Source: Pholiota molesta (lineage: Eukaryota; Basidiomycota; Agaricomycetes; Agaricales; Strophariaceae). From it: DNA of 64,000 nucleotides. The notes under the pieces were generated by a model. That model had not been told where the DNA came from. It made no database searches and was given only the letters and a program-made list of their open reading frames with translations. Position 1 is the stretch's first letter; each line of letters opens with the position of its first letter. Location of the stretch: contig JACGCK010000058.1 in NCBI GenBank assembly GCA_014925825.1, positions 124,001-188,000 of the forward strand. Reading direction: 5' to 3'. Below, one piece after another: positions 12,385 through 24,740 of the stretch. The translations under genes were made by a program, and so were the position numbers.

Positions 12385-13020
12385 CCTACCCCACAGGTAG
12401 GCCTGACAGGGTGAGACGGGCAAAGAGATCGAGTATGTAACAGGCGCGAACGCTTGCTTTCAGTTAGCACTGTGGCGGCGGCGGAGAAAGCGCCGGCAAA
12501 GCCTCAAAGGGGCGGCGAAACCGTGTAAGCACGTCGTGAGTGCACAATGGAGTGCCTGCGCTGCCACCGTGAATGGCTAGAGTACGGAGAAAAGGAAAGG
12601 GGGGTAGCGACAAGACTAAGTACTGATTCTGAAGGGCAACTCCAACCAACGTGCTGGTCAAGTGCTGGTGTATAACTTCGTAAGTATCAAGGACACCCGA
12701 GCCCAACCCGAGTAAGTTGAGCGATCTCTCAGGCAAAAGATTATTCAGATGAAGAAGGAAAGCTTTATAATTTTTGTTGGTCAGCTGCAGTACCCCGAAC
12801 GACTCGCATTATTCAAGGGTTTCCTGGATGCGAAAAAGCCTGCACAAAAAGACCATCGCGTCCCTTAAAATATCGTCGGATTCCAGTCCAACTTTGCCTT
12901 AGATTATGCTAAGGCAGGGTGATTGGAATATAACTGAAAAAGCGTCTTAAGAGTCTGATACGGAAGTATCAACGGCCGGCGGCAGCTATTTCTGCACCTC
13001 CCATGTCTTTTTCCTTTCGC
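12385..13020. repeat. Direct repeat A, copy 2 (~640 bp)
   Basis: This is the second, same-orientation copy of the block at 11405-12070, offset by about 970 bp. It differs by substitutions and small indels throughout, so the duplication is not recent. On the minus strand both copies keep a short peptide TLAIHGGSA, but the flanking frames diverge, so I do not call a gene. Confidence 0.6.
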
Positions 13021-13079
13021 AGCCGATGCATGTCGAAATCCTGGTGAAATCCTGATCCTGGATTTTGGAACCTACATTT

Positions 13080-13510
13080 GATACGACAACATCGATGTTA
13101 CAGATTTAACCATGGCTTCGAAATACTCATCAGAAAAACTGTTGCGCTCAGCGCTCATTTGACCGTGGCATGAGTATCGCGACTGATATAGGCAACTGCA
13201 AGTATCTGATAGCTGACAGACTGAGATAAGTAGAGCACTGGTGAAAGGGTATAAACGTTTAAGTATAGTCGTTGAGTCGCGCAATGTCCGTGAATCGTGT
13301 GCGTTCCAAACCAAGACGCAACTTTACCTATTGCTTGGAAATACACATCAGAAAACTGTTCGCAAAGCGCTCGGCGTTTGTTTGGATATAGCATTTTGCG
13401 ACGGAAATAACTCAAAACTTAAAGTGACAGACGGAGATAGGGTTTAAAGACGACATAACATAACGAGTGAGCTTCATATTGCTAGTGGTGTACCACGTCA
13501 GAAAAATACC
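13080..13510. repeat. Degenerate tandem repeat, ~210-bp unit
   Basis: Two diverged units are visible. The first has CATCAGAAAA(A)CTGTTGCGC near 13128 and a GAGATAAGTAGAG...GGTATAAACG end. The second has CATCAGAAAACTGTTCGC near 13346 and a GAGATAGGGTTTAAAGACG end. A third fragment, CCACGTCAGAAAAATACC, lies near 13494. Identity is low and the boundaries are uncertain. Confidence 0.35.
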
Positions 13511-15048
13511 CTGGGCTGCAGCAGAAGCTCGCGACGAGTATATTAATAACGGGGTCTCCGAAAACGCCCAGAATTAATAACATGCATGCTACTAGTAGGC
13601 AAGTCTGCGTTATTGGTTTCTCGTCGGCCCTCTGGGGTAGTTCACTGGTACTCGGGTTTACAGTCGAGTAGCGCCTTGGTAGCGCCATGTCATAAACTAT
13701 GTATCTTCGAAAGCAAGGGGCGCGATAGAGTTCAATTTTATGCCACTTCATTTACACCTTCATCGGTCCACGGTTCGGTACTCGGGACGCAAGTGACTTT
13801 GTCTTTTATTCTTGTTCTGTATGATCCTGGCTCATCGTAGTAGTTATAATAATATGCGATTAACACTTCGATAGTATTTGTTGCAGTAGTTTGTTGGACA
13901 GTCTTCAAGAACCAAAGTTAGGGGACAAGTTCACGTACAGAGAATGCGTGCGCGCGATCCGAACAGGCCATTTCATGCGAGCCGGACACGTAGCGTGCTA
14001 CTTATACCACCAAAAGTCAGCGCTCAAATACACATGTTGGTGTCCATTTAAGTTCGACCAACGACCAACATAGTAATAGAAGATCAAGGGAGGTATAGAT
14101 AGCAGAAGCAAAGTCGTTCTGATCCCTGTTAGCATAACATACATCAGCATCTGGATTGATGAAGAAGAACAGAACAAGTTATTGTTGGTTATCATAACAG
14201 AGATAAGCTAGTAATAGCGTTAGGTGTGAGAGCTCGGGCATGGTGGAGGCATGTACATCGAGTTGTTTTTAACAGTGCCGATAGATTCGCATATGTGTCT
14301 GGGCATCATCGAGTACATTCGGGTCCATGCATGCTCGGTAGCCTATCGAATAATGTCTGATGCGACAGTAGCTTTCACGTTCGTACATCAAACCGATATG
14401 AATTTTGGGGAGCGATGTGCGGCGGCGCGTTAACGCGAGCTACGACTAGACAATGTTCTAGACCTCCAAAGGTGGACTAACAGGGGAGGAGACGACGAAT
14501 TTGAAAGATTCTAATGGTTTCGTTCAACTATCGCATCACTGGTCTGGTCGTGATATGATCTTAGATTCATTATCAGACACTGTGGCAATGGCCCGTGGGG
14601 CGGAATGGTCGAGTGCGTAATCTAATCTGCAGTATCAGGGGTCCTTCCAGTTCTGTTCCCGTTCCAAGATCACAAAAACAATGCGGTCAGTAGATTGTGT
14701 TTCATCAAGATGAAGCAGGCATTAAAGATGGAGCGATGGTATTCATCATCAGGTGAAAGATGGGCGGGCGAGCGCATATGAAAATGTAACGAGGTGAGTT
14801 GAGGTGCGGGCGCACGCATACGTTCAGAGCAGAGTACAACTGATCATTGATGAAGGCTATGTATAAGGCGAACGCATGTAGCGCGGTGGATATCTGTGTC
14901 TATAAGTTTATACAGCTAGGTCTACAATGGGATGTGAATTGAGGAATAGAAATGACGGGGGGTTTTGAATATCTGCGACGCGCATTCCGTTGAGGAATAG
15001 AATAGAATTCTGAGACCACCCTATCGATTGAGTCCATTGGTCAAGCGT
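13511..15048. other. Intergenic, no gene recognised
   Basis: Only short random open frames are present on either strand. I see no splice-compatible homologous protein. The right end (about 14880-15048) is the probable 3' flank of the minus-strand desaturase ending at 15049. Confidence 0.45.
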
Positions 15049-16911
15049 TTACTGGGACTTCGATTTGAGGCGGTATTGGTCCGCTGGGCGGCGGATGGCC
15101 TGGCCCTTCTTGTCGCGGTAGAAAAGGACATCACCTAACAGAAGACGAGGACCATCAACCCATCCATCGCGCTGTCCATTCCAGGGAAGATTTTCTCACC
15201 TTCGTTCTCGACGAACTGGCACTGGTTGTAGCTGTCCCAAAGCGCCTTGAAGACAGGCTTGTCGGAGTACGCGTAGTGGTCGCCGATGAAGGCCTTCAGG
15301 TGCTGCGTCGCTTCAGGGCCGTGGTCTGCGGAAGGAAGGAAAGCTTAGATTAGACGCGCGGAAACATGGCGATCGCGCTCGAGAAGAAACGTACAGAAGG
15401 GCATCTTCGGGAAGAACTGTCACAATAACGAAAAAGAAAATACGCGAGAATGCATCAGGATGAGCGCCGTTGATCATTTGGGAGAACGCTGAAGGCAACT
15501 CACGTGGTGCACGACATGGTAGTGGGCGACGTCGTGGAGGAAGAAGCGCCCTTGCCAGCCGAGGAAGGGCCTGTCGACGGTGGCGGCAGCGCCGCGCTGG
15601 AAGTTCCACTCCTTTCCGCGGTAGTGGGGCAGGTTGGGGTCGGTGTGGTGCAGGTAGGTGATCATGATGACTGTCAGGGTATATAAATAAAAAAGAGCAT
15701 TGTACGTCAGTTTAAATTTGGAGCGCGGCGCTATGATCGGCCGGGCATAAGGGAATGTGTGTGCGTACACCAGTGGGAGACCTCGAGCCAGGGGAAGGCG
15801 TAGTACTTGATGACGTTGGCGACGCCGTACGCCGAGCACGCGTAGGTGACGCCCCAGACCATCGCGGCGATGCCGATGTTCGACATGATGACGGCGTTGC
15901 GCTGGGCCTTGGTGAAAAGGATCGAGTTGGGGTCGAAGTGGTTCGTCCATTTTGGGTAGGTCTTCTGGCCGGAGACGTTGAACACTGTGCGGCGCCAACG
16001 GGGGGTCAGCGGACGTTGCCGAGCACCTTTGAAAGCTACGTACGAAGGTAAGCGGGGAACGCGAGAACCTGCTGGCGGATCAGCATGTAGAGGGTGTAGA
16101 TGGGGGTGTCGCCGAAGAGCTCGTCCCATTCGATTTCGTCGTTCGGCTTGTCTGGGACGTTCAGATCTTCACGGGTCTTGGGGACGTATACTTCGTCGCG
16201 TTCCATTGAAGCATGGTTGGAGTGGTGACGGTGATGAGAGATCCTCCAGGAGAAGTAAGGGGTCCAAAGGAAGGAGTGGGTGATCTACGCGGTGGGCGGC
16301 GTGCAAATCAGTTTATTTCCGATACTTTCGCGCGTGTGCGAAGGAACTCACAAAGCCAATAACGTCGTTGACGATCTTGTGGTCAGAGAAGGCACCGTGA
16401 CCGCACTACATCAAGTACACATTGTTAGTATCATTTCAAGGCATCATAATGGTACGCGAACCTCGTGTCCAATGACCCAGATACCAGTGAAAATGAGGCC
16501 TTGGAACCACCAGCTAGAAAGTTTATGTCAGTAAATCATTTTATTCCCGCGCGGCGCGGCCCTGAGACTCACTAGACTCCCCAGGCGGCCCATCGGGCAA
16601 CTTCAGCACCAATTGGAGAAAGTGCCTGTTTAGTTGTTTCGGATTGGAAGTAAGGGTCAATGAACGTGGCCAGAGTCCAAGCAGCTGTTGCCATGAGGAT
16701 ATCCCGAGCAAGATAGAGTAGTCCGCGAGGGGTGTCGCGAACGAAGAATTGTGCTGGGATAGCTGCACGGATTTCTTTGAGAGACCTGACCGCCGTTGGT
16801 TCGTCAATGAGACGAGCATGGACTTGAATAACTGTCCACATACCATGGCATAGGAGTGTACGCGGGGAGCGCATCCTCGCTATATTTCTCGACTTCAGTG
16901 CTGGAGCCCAT
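15049..16911 (-). CDS. Delta-12 fatty acid desaturase (FAD2-type), copy 1
   Basis: This is a membrane desaturase of the oleate delta-12 family, which inserts the second double bond of linoleate in the ER. The start reads [20 protein letters not shown]; after an intron it continues [15 protein letters not shown], the usual fungal FAD2 N-terminal motif. Three histidine boxes are present: [10 protein letters not shown], the HHRHH box following SWRIS, and HVVHHFFPKMPFYHGP near the C-terminus. Conserved stretches [15 protein letters not shown] and [20 protein letters not shown] precede box 3. The protein ends YRLKSKSQ with TAA at 15049-15051. About nine introns are present and all resolved junctions keep frame, so the gene appears intact. 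A second family member lies divergently 1.15 kb away at 18058. Delta-12 activity is inferred from similarity; a delta-15 or bifunctional enzyme is possible. Confidence 0.9.
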
Positions 16912-18057
16912 GTTGAAAATCGTTCTCGAACAGGGTGAGTGTTGGTTGTCCTCGGTTAACAGACAGCTGAGGAATGATAATTAGTTGCGTCAATGGTTGG
17001 AGTATTTAAGTACCAGGATCAGATACGACGCGAGATGCATGTGTAGAATTGATTAGCGAATGGAGATATCTGACGGGGAGCCCACATTCGGATTCAGTGC
17101 AGTGCCCCGCTACTGAAAGACATGCAGAAGAAACTATCATGCCGCCCGATGTCACTTAGTTAGATCTGCTACTTATCACAGATCAGCTCTCCGAATTGGA
17201 CAGGAACATAGTAATTGAAAGTGACACTACGCACGAAGAAGCCATGTTTTGTAGCGAGCAGAGTAAAATACCCACTCTGAGTAAGTGCGGATGTCTCTTA
17301 AAATATCCCCATCAAATCTCAACTGTCAGGAAGTCGCTAGTTCTACAGAAGAAAGATAAATGATTATCAGTGAACGCTGGGAGGTTTCCTTCAAAGGTAA
17401 AGCAAGCATTTATTTCCGTGCTTCCGAAATCCGGAGATTTGTACTGTCGCGAACTCGAAAATGTCTACGGAAGTATCGCACTTACCAAAAAGTATCCGTG
17501 AGACCCAGGCGCGGCGCATGAGGAAATGACGCTGGGCCATCCAAAGAAGAAGCTGGAGAGCCGAGAAAACGGGAGTTTGGATATCCGATGGCGACGAAAT
17601 TTGGATAAACTGCGCGTTGATATTGACCTAAGCTAAGAGGAGCGGTAAAATAATGGCACTGAAAGAACTAGGAGGGATCCAGTTTTACTCTGGGTTTGCA
17701 GCACGAAGTTAAAGAAAGAAAGAAGGTGGCATCTGCCAGCTCGACTCACAGGGACGCCGGCTCCGGCATTCAATACGGGGACGTTCCCATAACGGGACTA
17801 CCGCACTCGGGGTTTTGGGGTCCTTGGCATCTGAAAAAAATATGCCACTCGTGTTTCTCGCGTCCTCCATCCACGGGTAGACGTTTGCTGATTCTGGAGA
17901 TCGGGATTCGGGACGCCAATCTAGAATCAGATTCCTTACCAACAGGTCGTCTGTATCGAATAACCTCAAATACCAAAGCCTGAGAGGATGGCGCTCCTCA
18001 CCTTTCAGGTTTGTCTTCTCCACTTTGCAGAAAGTGCGAGTCCCGCGATTATCAGCA
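16912..18057. other. Divergent intergenic region between two desaturase genes
   Basis: This 1.15-kb spacer must hold the promoters of both head-to-head desaturase genes. I see no gene and no obvious long inverted symmetry. The 3' end, about 17960-18057, probably contains the leader of the plus-strand gene. Confidence 0.5.
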
Positions 18058-19716
18058 ATGGCGTCTCTGTTTTACGATGGACCGGAATATATCAAGCGCA
18101 TGAACACCCCCTACAAGCCGAGCAATGTATGTACAATAGATTCTCTTTGTTCGTCAACAACTGAATGGTTGCACCTTCAGGCTACATTGGCTGAAGTCCA
18201 TGCAGTTATCCCGAAGCACCTTCACGAGAAGAGCACGTTCAAGGCCCTTGGATATGTTCTCCGCGGCGTTGTCTGCGCGGTGATAGTTTACAAACTCGGA
18301 TGGATGATTGATTCTTTTGCCAATTCTCTCGTTAATGACTATGGCGTTTCTTCCACTGTCGGCTCTCTTGTCAAATGGGGCCTCTGGGCGCTCTACTGGC
18401 ATTGGCAAGGTGTTATGCTGGCGGGATGGTGGTGCCTGGCGCACGAAGCTGGACACGGTAGTCTTTCCAATCTCAGCTGGGTTAACCATGTCATCGGATA
18501 TTCTATGCACACAGTACGTCATTCGTATCGAGTAGAATTTCAATCATCTAACTTTTGTTCTAGTTTATTTTGGTTCCCTACTACGCCTGGCGCTCCTCGC
18601 ATCATGCTCACCACAAAGCGACGATGTCCATTGAACGTGATGAAAACTACGTCCCGCGCACTCGCTCCGACTATAACTTGCCTCCCGAATCCAGCGCACA
18701 CATCTCGGATTACCACGACATCTTTGAGGAAACCCCAATCTACACGCTCGCGCGCATGCTCTTCATGCAAGCTTGCGGATGGCAATACTACCTCGCCACC
18801 AACGCTCTGGGTTCCCCAATGTATCCTCCCGGCACTAACGTGAGCTCAATCAGACGTCCCCGCATTTGGCGGTTCCTAATTGAGTGAATATATAGCATTT
18901 CCAACCTTCTTCTCCGCTCTTCAAGCCCCATGAGCGGAACGGAATCATTGCTTCCAACATTGGTCTGACTGTTATGTCCTCGATCCTCTACCTCTGGACC
19001 CGGGAAGTCGGTTTCAGCAACTTCCTCAAGCTGTATTTCGTTCCCTACATCGTGAGCATTCATGATCACCTCCTTAGTATTCCCCACCTTGATCATTTCT
19101 CCGTAGCTTGCCAACCACTGGATCGTCATGTTGACCTACCTCCACCACACCGACCCCACTATCCCTCACTTCCGCAACAGGCAATGGTCGTTCCTCCGTG
19201 GCGCTATCTCGACCGTCGACCGGCCTTTGCTGGGATGGGTGGGGCGTTACTTCCTCCACAACGTCTCCCATGACCATGTGCGTTATATTTTGCATCTCCT
19301 GATTTATTCTAGTCTAAACACGAAACATATCTTAGGTCGCTCACCACTTGTTCTCATCAATTCCCTTCTGTGAGTGATGCTGCATATTTGAACATACATG
19401 ACCTGAACGCTGAAATGATAATGATCAATCACAAGACAACCAACCCCAGGTAACTGAAGCCATCAAGAAGGTGCTCAAGGACGATTACAACTACGACTCC
19501 ACCGTAAGTGGCGGCACGGAGCTTCTTCTGCGCTGTTCTCATCTCATCTTTTGATATGTTTCGCAGAACACGTTCCGCGCGCTGTACCGCACGTTCACGC
19601 AGAGCTGCTTCATCGAGGACGACGGCGACATCGTCTTCTACAAGAACAAAGATGGGAAGGTCGCGCGCGTCCTCGCTGCTGATGCGCTGGACAACCCGAC
19701 GAAGAAGGCGTTATAG
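18058..19716 (+). CDS. Delta-12 fatty acid desaturase (FAD2-like), diverged copy 2
   Basis: A second FAD2-family membrane desaturase. It starts MASLFYDGPEYIKRMNTPYK, splices to ATLAEVHAVIPKHLHEKSTF, and has hydrophobic segments around GYVLRGVVCAVIVYKLGW and LAGWWCL. The histidine boxes are HEAGHGSLSN, HHAHH (after YYAWRS) and HVAHHLFSSIPFYN, with [14 protein letters not shown] and TVDRPLLGWVGRYFLHNVSH before box 3. It ends ALDNPTKKAL, TAG at 19714. Seven or so introns were placed and the frame is open throughout. It lacks the acidic N-terminus of the neighbouring paralogue and differs from it at most non-motif positions, so the pair is an old inverted duplication or two subfamilies kept together. 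Substrate preference cannot be read from the sequence. Confidence 0.88.
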
Positions 19717-22284
19717 AGTCTTCTGGTTGGGAACATTTGTAACGATATAGAAACATGAATGACTTGTACACCCGCATACGCTACTTCTCTTGATTCGAAT
19801 GAAACTTCATAATACCTTGCTTCTGCCCGGCGGGGCCATCGCGTGATTATTTAACAGTATATAGCCTCCAGCGTGCAAAGAGAAAGTCTGATTGAAACTA
19901 GTTATGTATCAGCGCTCGTCAGCTGCCATTTGTTCCGATAAGTCCTTAGTCGCATCGTCCTTGTGCAAAGTTGAAGGAATGATTATTTCGAATGCTGGTT
20001 CATGTAATCATTGCGTTTGCACATCAATCAGCCAATCACGGATCTGATAGGAGTGACTTCTGTATGACTTCGCGGAATCCTCCAAGGCAAAACGAGGACT
20101 TATTGCTCACGAGGTGTTCATTATAGTACATACTAAACGTGAGCGATCAAATTTCGCGCGTAATGTCAGTGGCGTCATTCGACCTAAGGAAATGTCCGTA
20201 GGTTCTTCTCGGCTTATAAAACATCTAATCCATAGAATTCAATGACAAACACTGATCGACACCCTTCTCTTCGTTGTCCCTGCCTTTGCTGGATTGTGAG
20301 AGAATTTTTGAAATTATCTACCTACCAAGACATCTCAAAGGCATATATTTAGCTTTCCCACTCAAGGACATCTCGGTCGTCCGGTTATTAAGAAAATCCT
20401 TGTAGCATGACGATCTTCAAAATCGACATCGCTTACTTAGAGAAAGCTCAGGGTCGACAATACTTACGCGAATGGGGAGGGGGATTAGGCTTCAGAAAGA
20501 ATCCGTCGACCGCAATGTCCCATCATTGACGCACAAAATCACTATCACAGATGTGCATAGCTTCAGCATCTTTCCGAGTCGATGTCAAATCTAATCATTT
20601 CGCAGCGCGCGCCTTGTGATCGCGGCGCTCAAAGGATCCCGCACCGTACCTAAGAAAATGGCGGGCCAAAGATCGTCCCGGACCTCTGGCACTGTGCGCG
20701 GAGATTCATCACGAATATCGCTATTTTGGTGGAAGGATTGGGATCGGTGTGAAGTGTCGTTCGCCTGCGACGGGCATGGGTTCTCCAGGATTCTGTGCAT
20801 CAAAGATGGATGGGGGGAGTGGTGTTCGGGCTTGATGGTGGTCTATGGATCGCAGACTTACCATGCAGCGTTAATAGAATTACTGCGAGCTGGATGAGCG
20901 TCCGATGATGAGCGTCATAGATTTGACAATCACCACATCATTGATCTGGCTGATGGTCGGCGTATCATTTGATTAATGTCCGTGTCGGAGACAATAAGTA
21001 TGATTCCTTGACCTTGTACATGTACATACAGTGAGACTAAACCTTTCGCAATAACCTTCAGCTACTTTTCAACAAGCGTTCTGCGTTCACATGGCCTGCG
21101 GTACATTCCTAGCTCATCGATAGTAAATCTATTTAGGTGTCGAGGCAATTGAAACATCCTTATATCTCTTTCAAAAACCTCACTGCATAGGTAAATAATC
21201 TACAAGAAGAGTTCGGCACGTAGTGGTAGTACTTATTGGATTAAATGTATCAACAATCTTCAATCCATAAATATTGCATTGATGCCCAATCGCAATCAGA
21301 CGTGCTGAAAGCTGAAGATGAAGCGAAAAGTAGAAGCGAATATTGTTTTCATAAGCCTCTAAATCATTCTCATAGAGGATTGTTAATACCTCCCGGGCGA
21401 TTCCTATATCGTACTTATGAATCATAAAGAAGATGCACTAAGCACGAATACATACCAGTGCCACCAAATAGCCACGAACGGAATCGAGAAAGCGCCACCC
21501 ATGTATAACAGAGATTTAATCGCTAGCGCCCTTCGACTCGAGGTAGAGAACGGAATAGCGCGGTCATGCTGTAGACATGTTAGTGTTAATGGAAGCTGTA
21601 GTTTTATGGCAAAGCGTACTTACAGGGCTGGTTGCTTCGTTGTGTGCTTGCCTTCTGAATCCTGGTTGTCGGATTATATGTCGGGATATGGGAGTTAAGC
21701 GCGCGGAGCGCAAAAGGCGTATAGTGGATAGTGATGACATTTAAGAACGGTTTGTGGTTCAGACGGTTTGAATGACTTGTCTTGAAGTGGTGTCGACGAG
21801 GAAAGTTGCAGCGCGCTTGCTATGTCGGCCTCCTTATATACGAATTAGCTGAAAGGAGGCATACGTTGAAAATATTCCACATCTTGTGCTTTTGGAATAT
21901 ACCCATCGATTGAGCGTCGATCCAGACACACAAAATCATCGTAAAAGACCATCACAGAACGACTTTGCAGCGATGCTGTGGGTCTAGCCACGATAGCTTT
22001 GCGATTGCTTTGCGGTCTCGCACTCCTAGTCTCAGCTGCCAATGTCAGTCTCGACCAGGCGACGTTACGATGTTTTCTGCGGTTTTTCTATCATTAGCAG
22101 CACTTCCGAGTGTACAGGCGCATTGAATATTGCCTGGCCAAAGCCAGAGTATTCTGGTCGTGCGTACGAAAGGTTGTGGCAAGAGGCTGGCCAGTGACCG
22201 GCGGCTCGAGCCGTTCCAGACGCCGTGTGTCACCTTGCTGAAAGCAATGGTCCCCCACTGTCGAAATTCACTATATATGGATAG
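19717..22284. other. Intergenic, no gene recognised
   Basis: A 2.5-kb stretch with only short, unsupported open frames. A 93-codon frame at 20616-20897 has no recognisable motif and no splice partners. The sequence is of average composition, with no tRNA or clear repeat seen. Confidence 0.4.
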
Positions 22285-22545
22285 ATGTTAAGAAATCGTA
22301 AATATTTACCTGTGCGTGGATTGGCAAGCATAAGCAAACAATGCATTCCCTATCAACTTGTGAAAATGTTGAGAAATCGTAAATATTTACTTGAACATGG
22401 TTTGGCAAGCACAAGCAAACAATGCATTCCCTATCGACTTGTGAAAATGTTGAGAAATCGTAAATATTTACCTGAGCATGGATTGCCAAGCACGAGCAAA
22501 CAATGCATTCCCTATCGACTTGCGAAATGTTTGAAAATGTTGAGA
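22285..22545. repeat. 81-bp tandem minisatellite, three copies
   Basis: Units begin at 22285, 22366 and 22447, an exact 81-bp period, each starting ATG-TT-(A/G)-AGAAATCG and ending near CTTGTGAAA. A fourth, degenerate partial unit follows to about 22575. Because 81 is divisible by three, all units stay in one frame: the plus strand gives 27-residue repeats starting MLRNRKYLP, and the minus strand is open too. Homogeneity (about 90% between units) points to recent expansion. Coding status is unclear. Confidence 0.85.
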
Positions 22546-22687
22546 AATGACCAAGAAATGTTGAAGAAATGACACTTGGTACTTTAATTCTTTTACAGTT
22601 TCCGAAGACCGAGCGTGGCGGGTGCAGCCGCCAGCGAGGTCTGACAATAAAAGATTATAGCAATGTTGTAGCAATGATTACAATTTA

Positions 22688-22713
22688 CTGTACCATTTCC
22701 TTCAATCCGGCAG
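22688..22713 (+). repeat. Left terminal inverted repeat of the DDE_1 element
   Basis: CTGTACCATTTCCTTCAAT followed by CCGGCAG. The right end differs at one base in this stretch (TTCGGCAG). A preceding TA (22686-22687) fits a target-site duplication. Confidence 0.75.
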
Positions 22714-23072
22714 GCCCCGTGATGCGTGACAGGCCTGCCGAAATTTTGGTTACAGCAGGTTGGTTGAGTTGGCGTGACGCCAGGTTTTTTTCGGCATATC
22801 GTATGACATAATCATGTTTTCCTTATCGGGTTCGCCAAATTTTGAGAGCCCTTACCGGCGTCTCGAGAAATCTAATCTTACATTGGCATTCACATTGCAC
22901 GAAACTCTATATGCTCTCCGATACAATTCAGTTACCACCCGACATAAGGGAAAAATCAATTCCCCCAAAAGAATTGTCTATTATCGACCTCCTTATCTTT
23001 CCTCTCCCGAACAAGTCAGCCACAAACTCGCCAAAGAATCCCTCCTACTCCCTTTCACCACAAGCTCCAACA

Positions 23073-24716
23073 ATGACACATCTCGAAGATATTCAACACA
23101 TTCCAATCCCTCCAGCAGCCATTCTCAATAGCGTGCTCCGCAGCTCCGAACTACAACAATCTGCATCAGTACTCTGCAAAGATGATACAGGTGCTATGGT
23201 GCACGTACCTCTTTGGGCACTTGTGTATTGGACCGAGCTTTCTCATATACATCAACTCAAACACCTTTGGGCATCTACCAAGGCACATCTGGATCGACAG
23301 TCAACTCAACAGACCACAAAAGACACCACAACATTATATACGCACGTGTTGTCCACTCTCTCTTCCTTATCTTGGTATGGCAATGTCGAAGGCTTCTCTG
23401 CAGCGACACCCATCGGAAATCTTGCACCCTATCTCACGGAAGAGTGGTTCTCGGACGAGCATGAAAATCAAATGCTATACCTCCTCCAGAAAGAGATCAA
23501 GGAAGACGAGCTTGGTGGTCAGATTGATATTGTGGAAACCTATTTTTTGCAGATATTAACATCGGTATACAAGGAAGGAACATATGACACCATAAAAAGT
23601 GCAAGATGGCTACGACAGAAGGGTCAACAATTAGCAACCGGCATCCAAAATAAACTCGCGACGATCTTCAATATCAATGAAAATCACTGGGTCGCAGTCG
23701 TTATTGACTTCAAGCTTTCACGGATTCTGTATGGCGACTCAATGGGTGGGACAGTTGATGATGATCTCGAGGAAGTTCTTACCTGGTGGACACACCATCA
23801 CACTGGCCATGCCTTCGTGACTGCCTATCTCCCCATTACACGCCAGCGAGACAGTCATTCCTGTGGATTACTGGCATGGAATGCTCTAGCGAACCATCTT
23901 TTGCCCAATCGGTATTCACTATTTGACGCGGAAAAGCTGAGCAATGAAAGGCAGACAATGTTCCTACGAGTTGTTGAACACCATAACAAACACTGCGAGG
24001 TAAGTTATTTGCTATAAAGTCACGAAAGCTACAAACTGAATATCTTTAGGCGATAGAAGATGGAATAAGTGCCGTAGAGACGAACCAATTTTGCAACACC
24101 ACCGATGACCCTGAAAGCAACATTGATGACTTGGAAAGTGATATGAACGACTCTGATAGCTACATTGAAGATCAGGACAAGGCAACGAGCATCACCAGTG
24201 ATCATGACATACCAGTAGCTGTGGTCCTGCCTGCGGAGTCCACAGAAATGAAGCCAAAACATCCTCGGAAGAAGATCGATTCGACAATTCGGAATGCCTT
24301 CAATTTTGCGAGCGAGGTTGCGGACCCTAGCATTGGATTACTTAAGTACTTTTCGAAAGGTACACAGGAGGACACAAAAGCTTACTGGGCGAGGGAAGAG
24401 GAGAGAGCAGCAGTGGTCAAGTCACAAATGAAGTTCGATAAAACGGTGGTCGGAATGGAGAAGAAAATTCATGACCGAACACTTGCTCGTCTTCGCCAGC
24501 AGAAGAAGCGCCAAAAGTTGAAAGACGCCGAAGTTCGTATGGGGATTCGTAGTCCTGGAGGACGAAAGCGCAAAGTAAGTCAGCCAATACATTCGATGAC
24601 CACAGTTTTTCATCATACACTTACAGCGTATTGATATGGAGCTTGAAGATTCTGTTGATGTAACGATGAAGAAGATTAAAAGTAACATTGCAGAGCTAAC
24701 ACGGCCAGCGAGATGA
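23073..24716 (+). CDS. Ulp1-like (C48) cysteine protease, transposon-borne
   Basis: The ATG at 23073 (MTHLEDIQHIPIPPAA) follows a CAACA leader; an in-frame ATG at 22911 is an alternative. The protease domain has the Ulp1/SENP catalytic order: His in ENHWVAVVIDF, Asp in LYGDSMGG, Gln in TRQRDSHS and Cys in SHSCGLLAWNAL. This family cleaves SUMO-type isopeptides; in transposons its role is not established. After an intron (24001-24050) an acidic linker and a basic, coiled-coil-like helix (EEERAAVVKSQMKFDKTV; RLRQQKKRQKLKDAEVRM) follow. A third exon reads RIDMELEDSVD and runs to TGA at 24714. That stop lies inside a candidate intron (24660-24740) whose removal would fuse this gene in frame to the downstream transposase. 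Confidence 0.8.
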
Positions 24717-24740
24717 ATAACGGAGAAAATCAGCACACAG

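Noticed and set aside
22285..22545. CRISPR-like array
   Set aside because: Units are contiguous 81-bp repeats with no unique spacers, and the genome is fungal.
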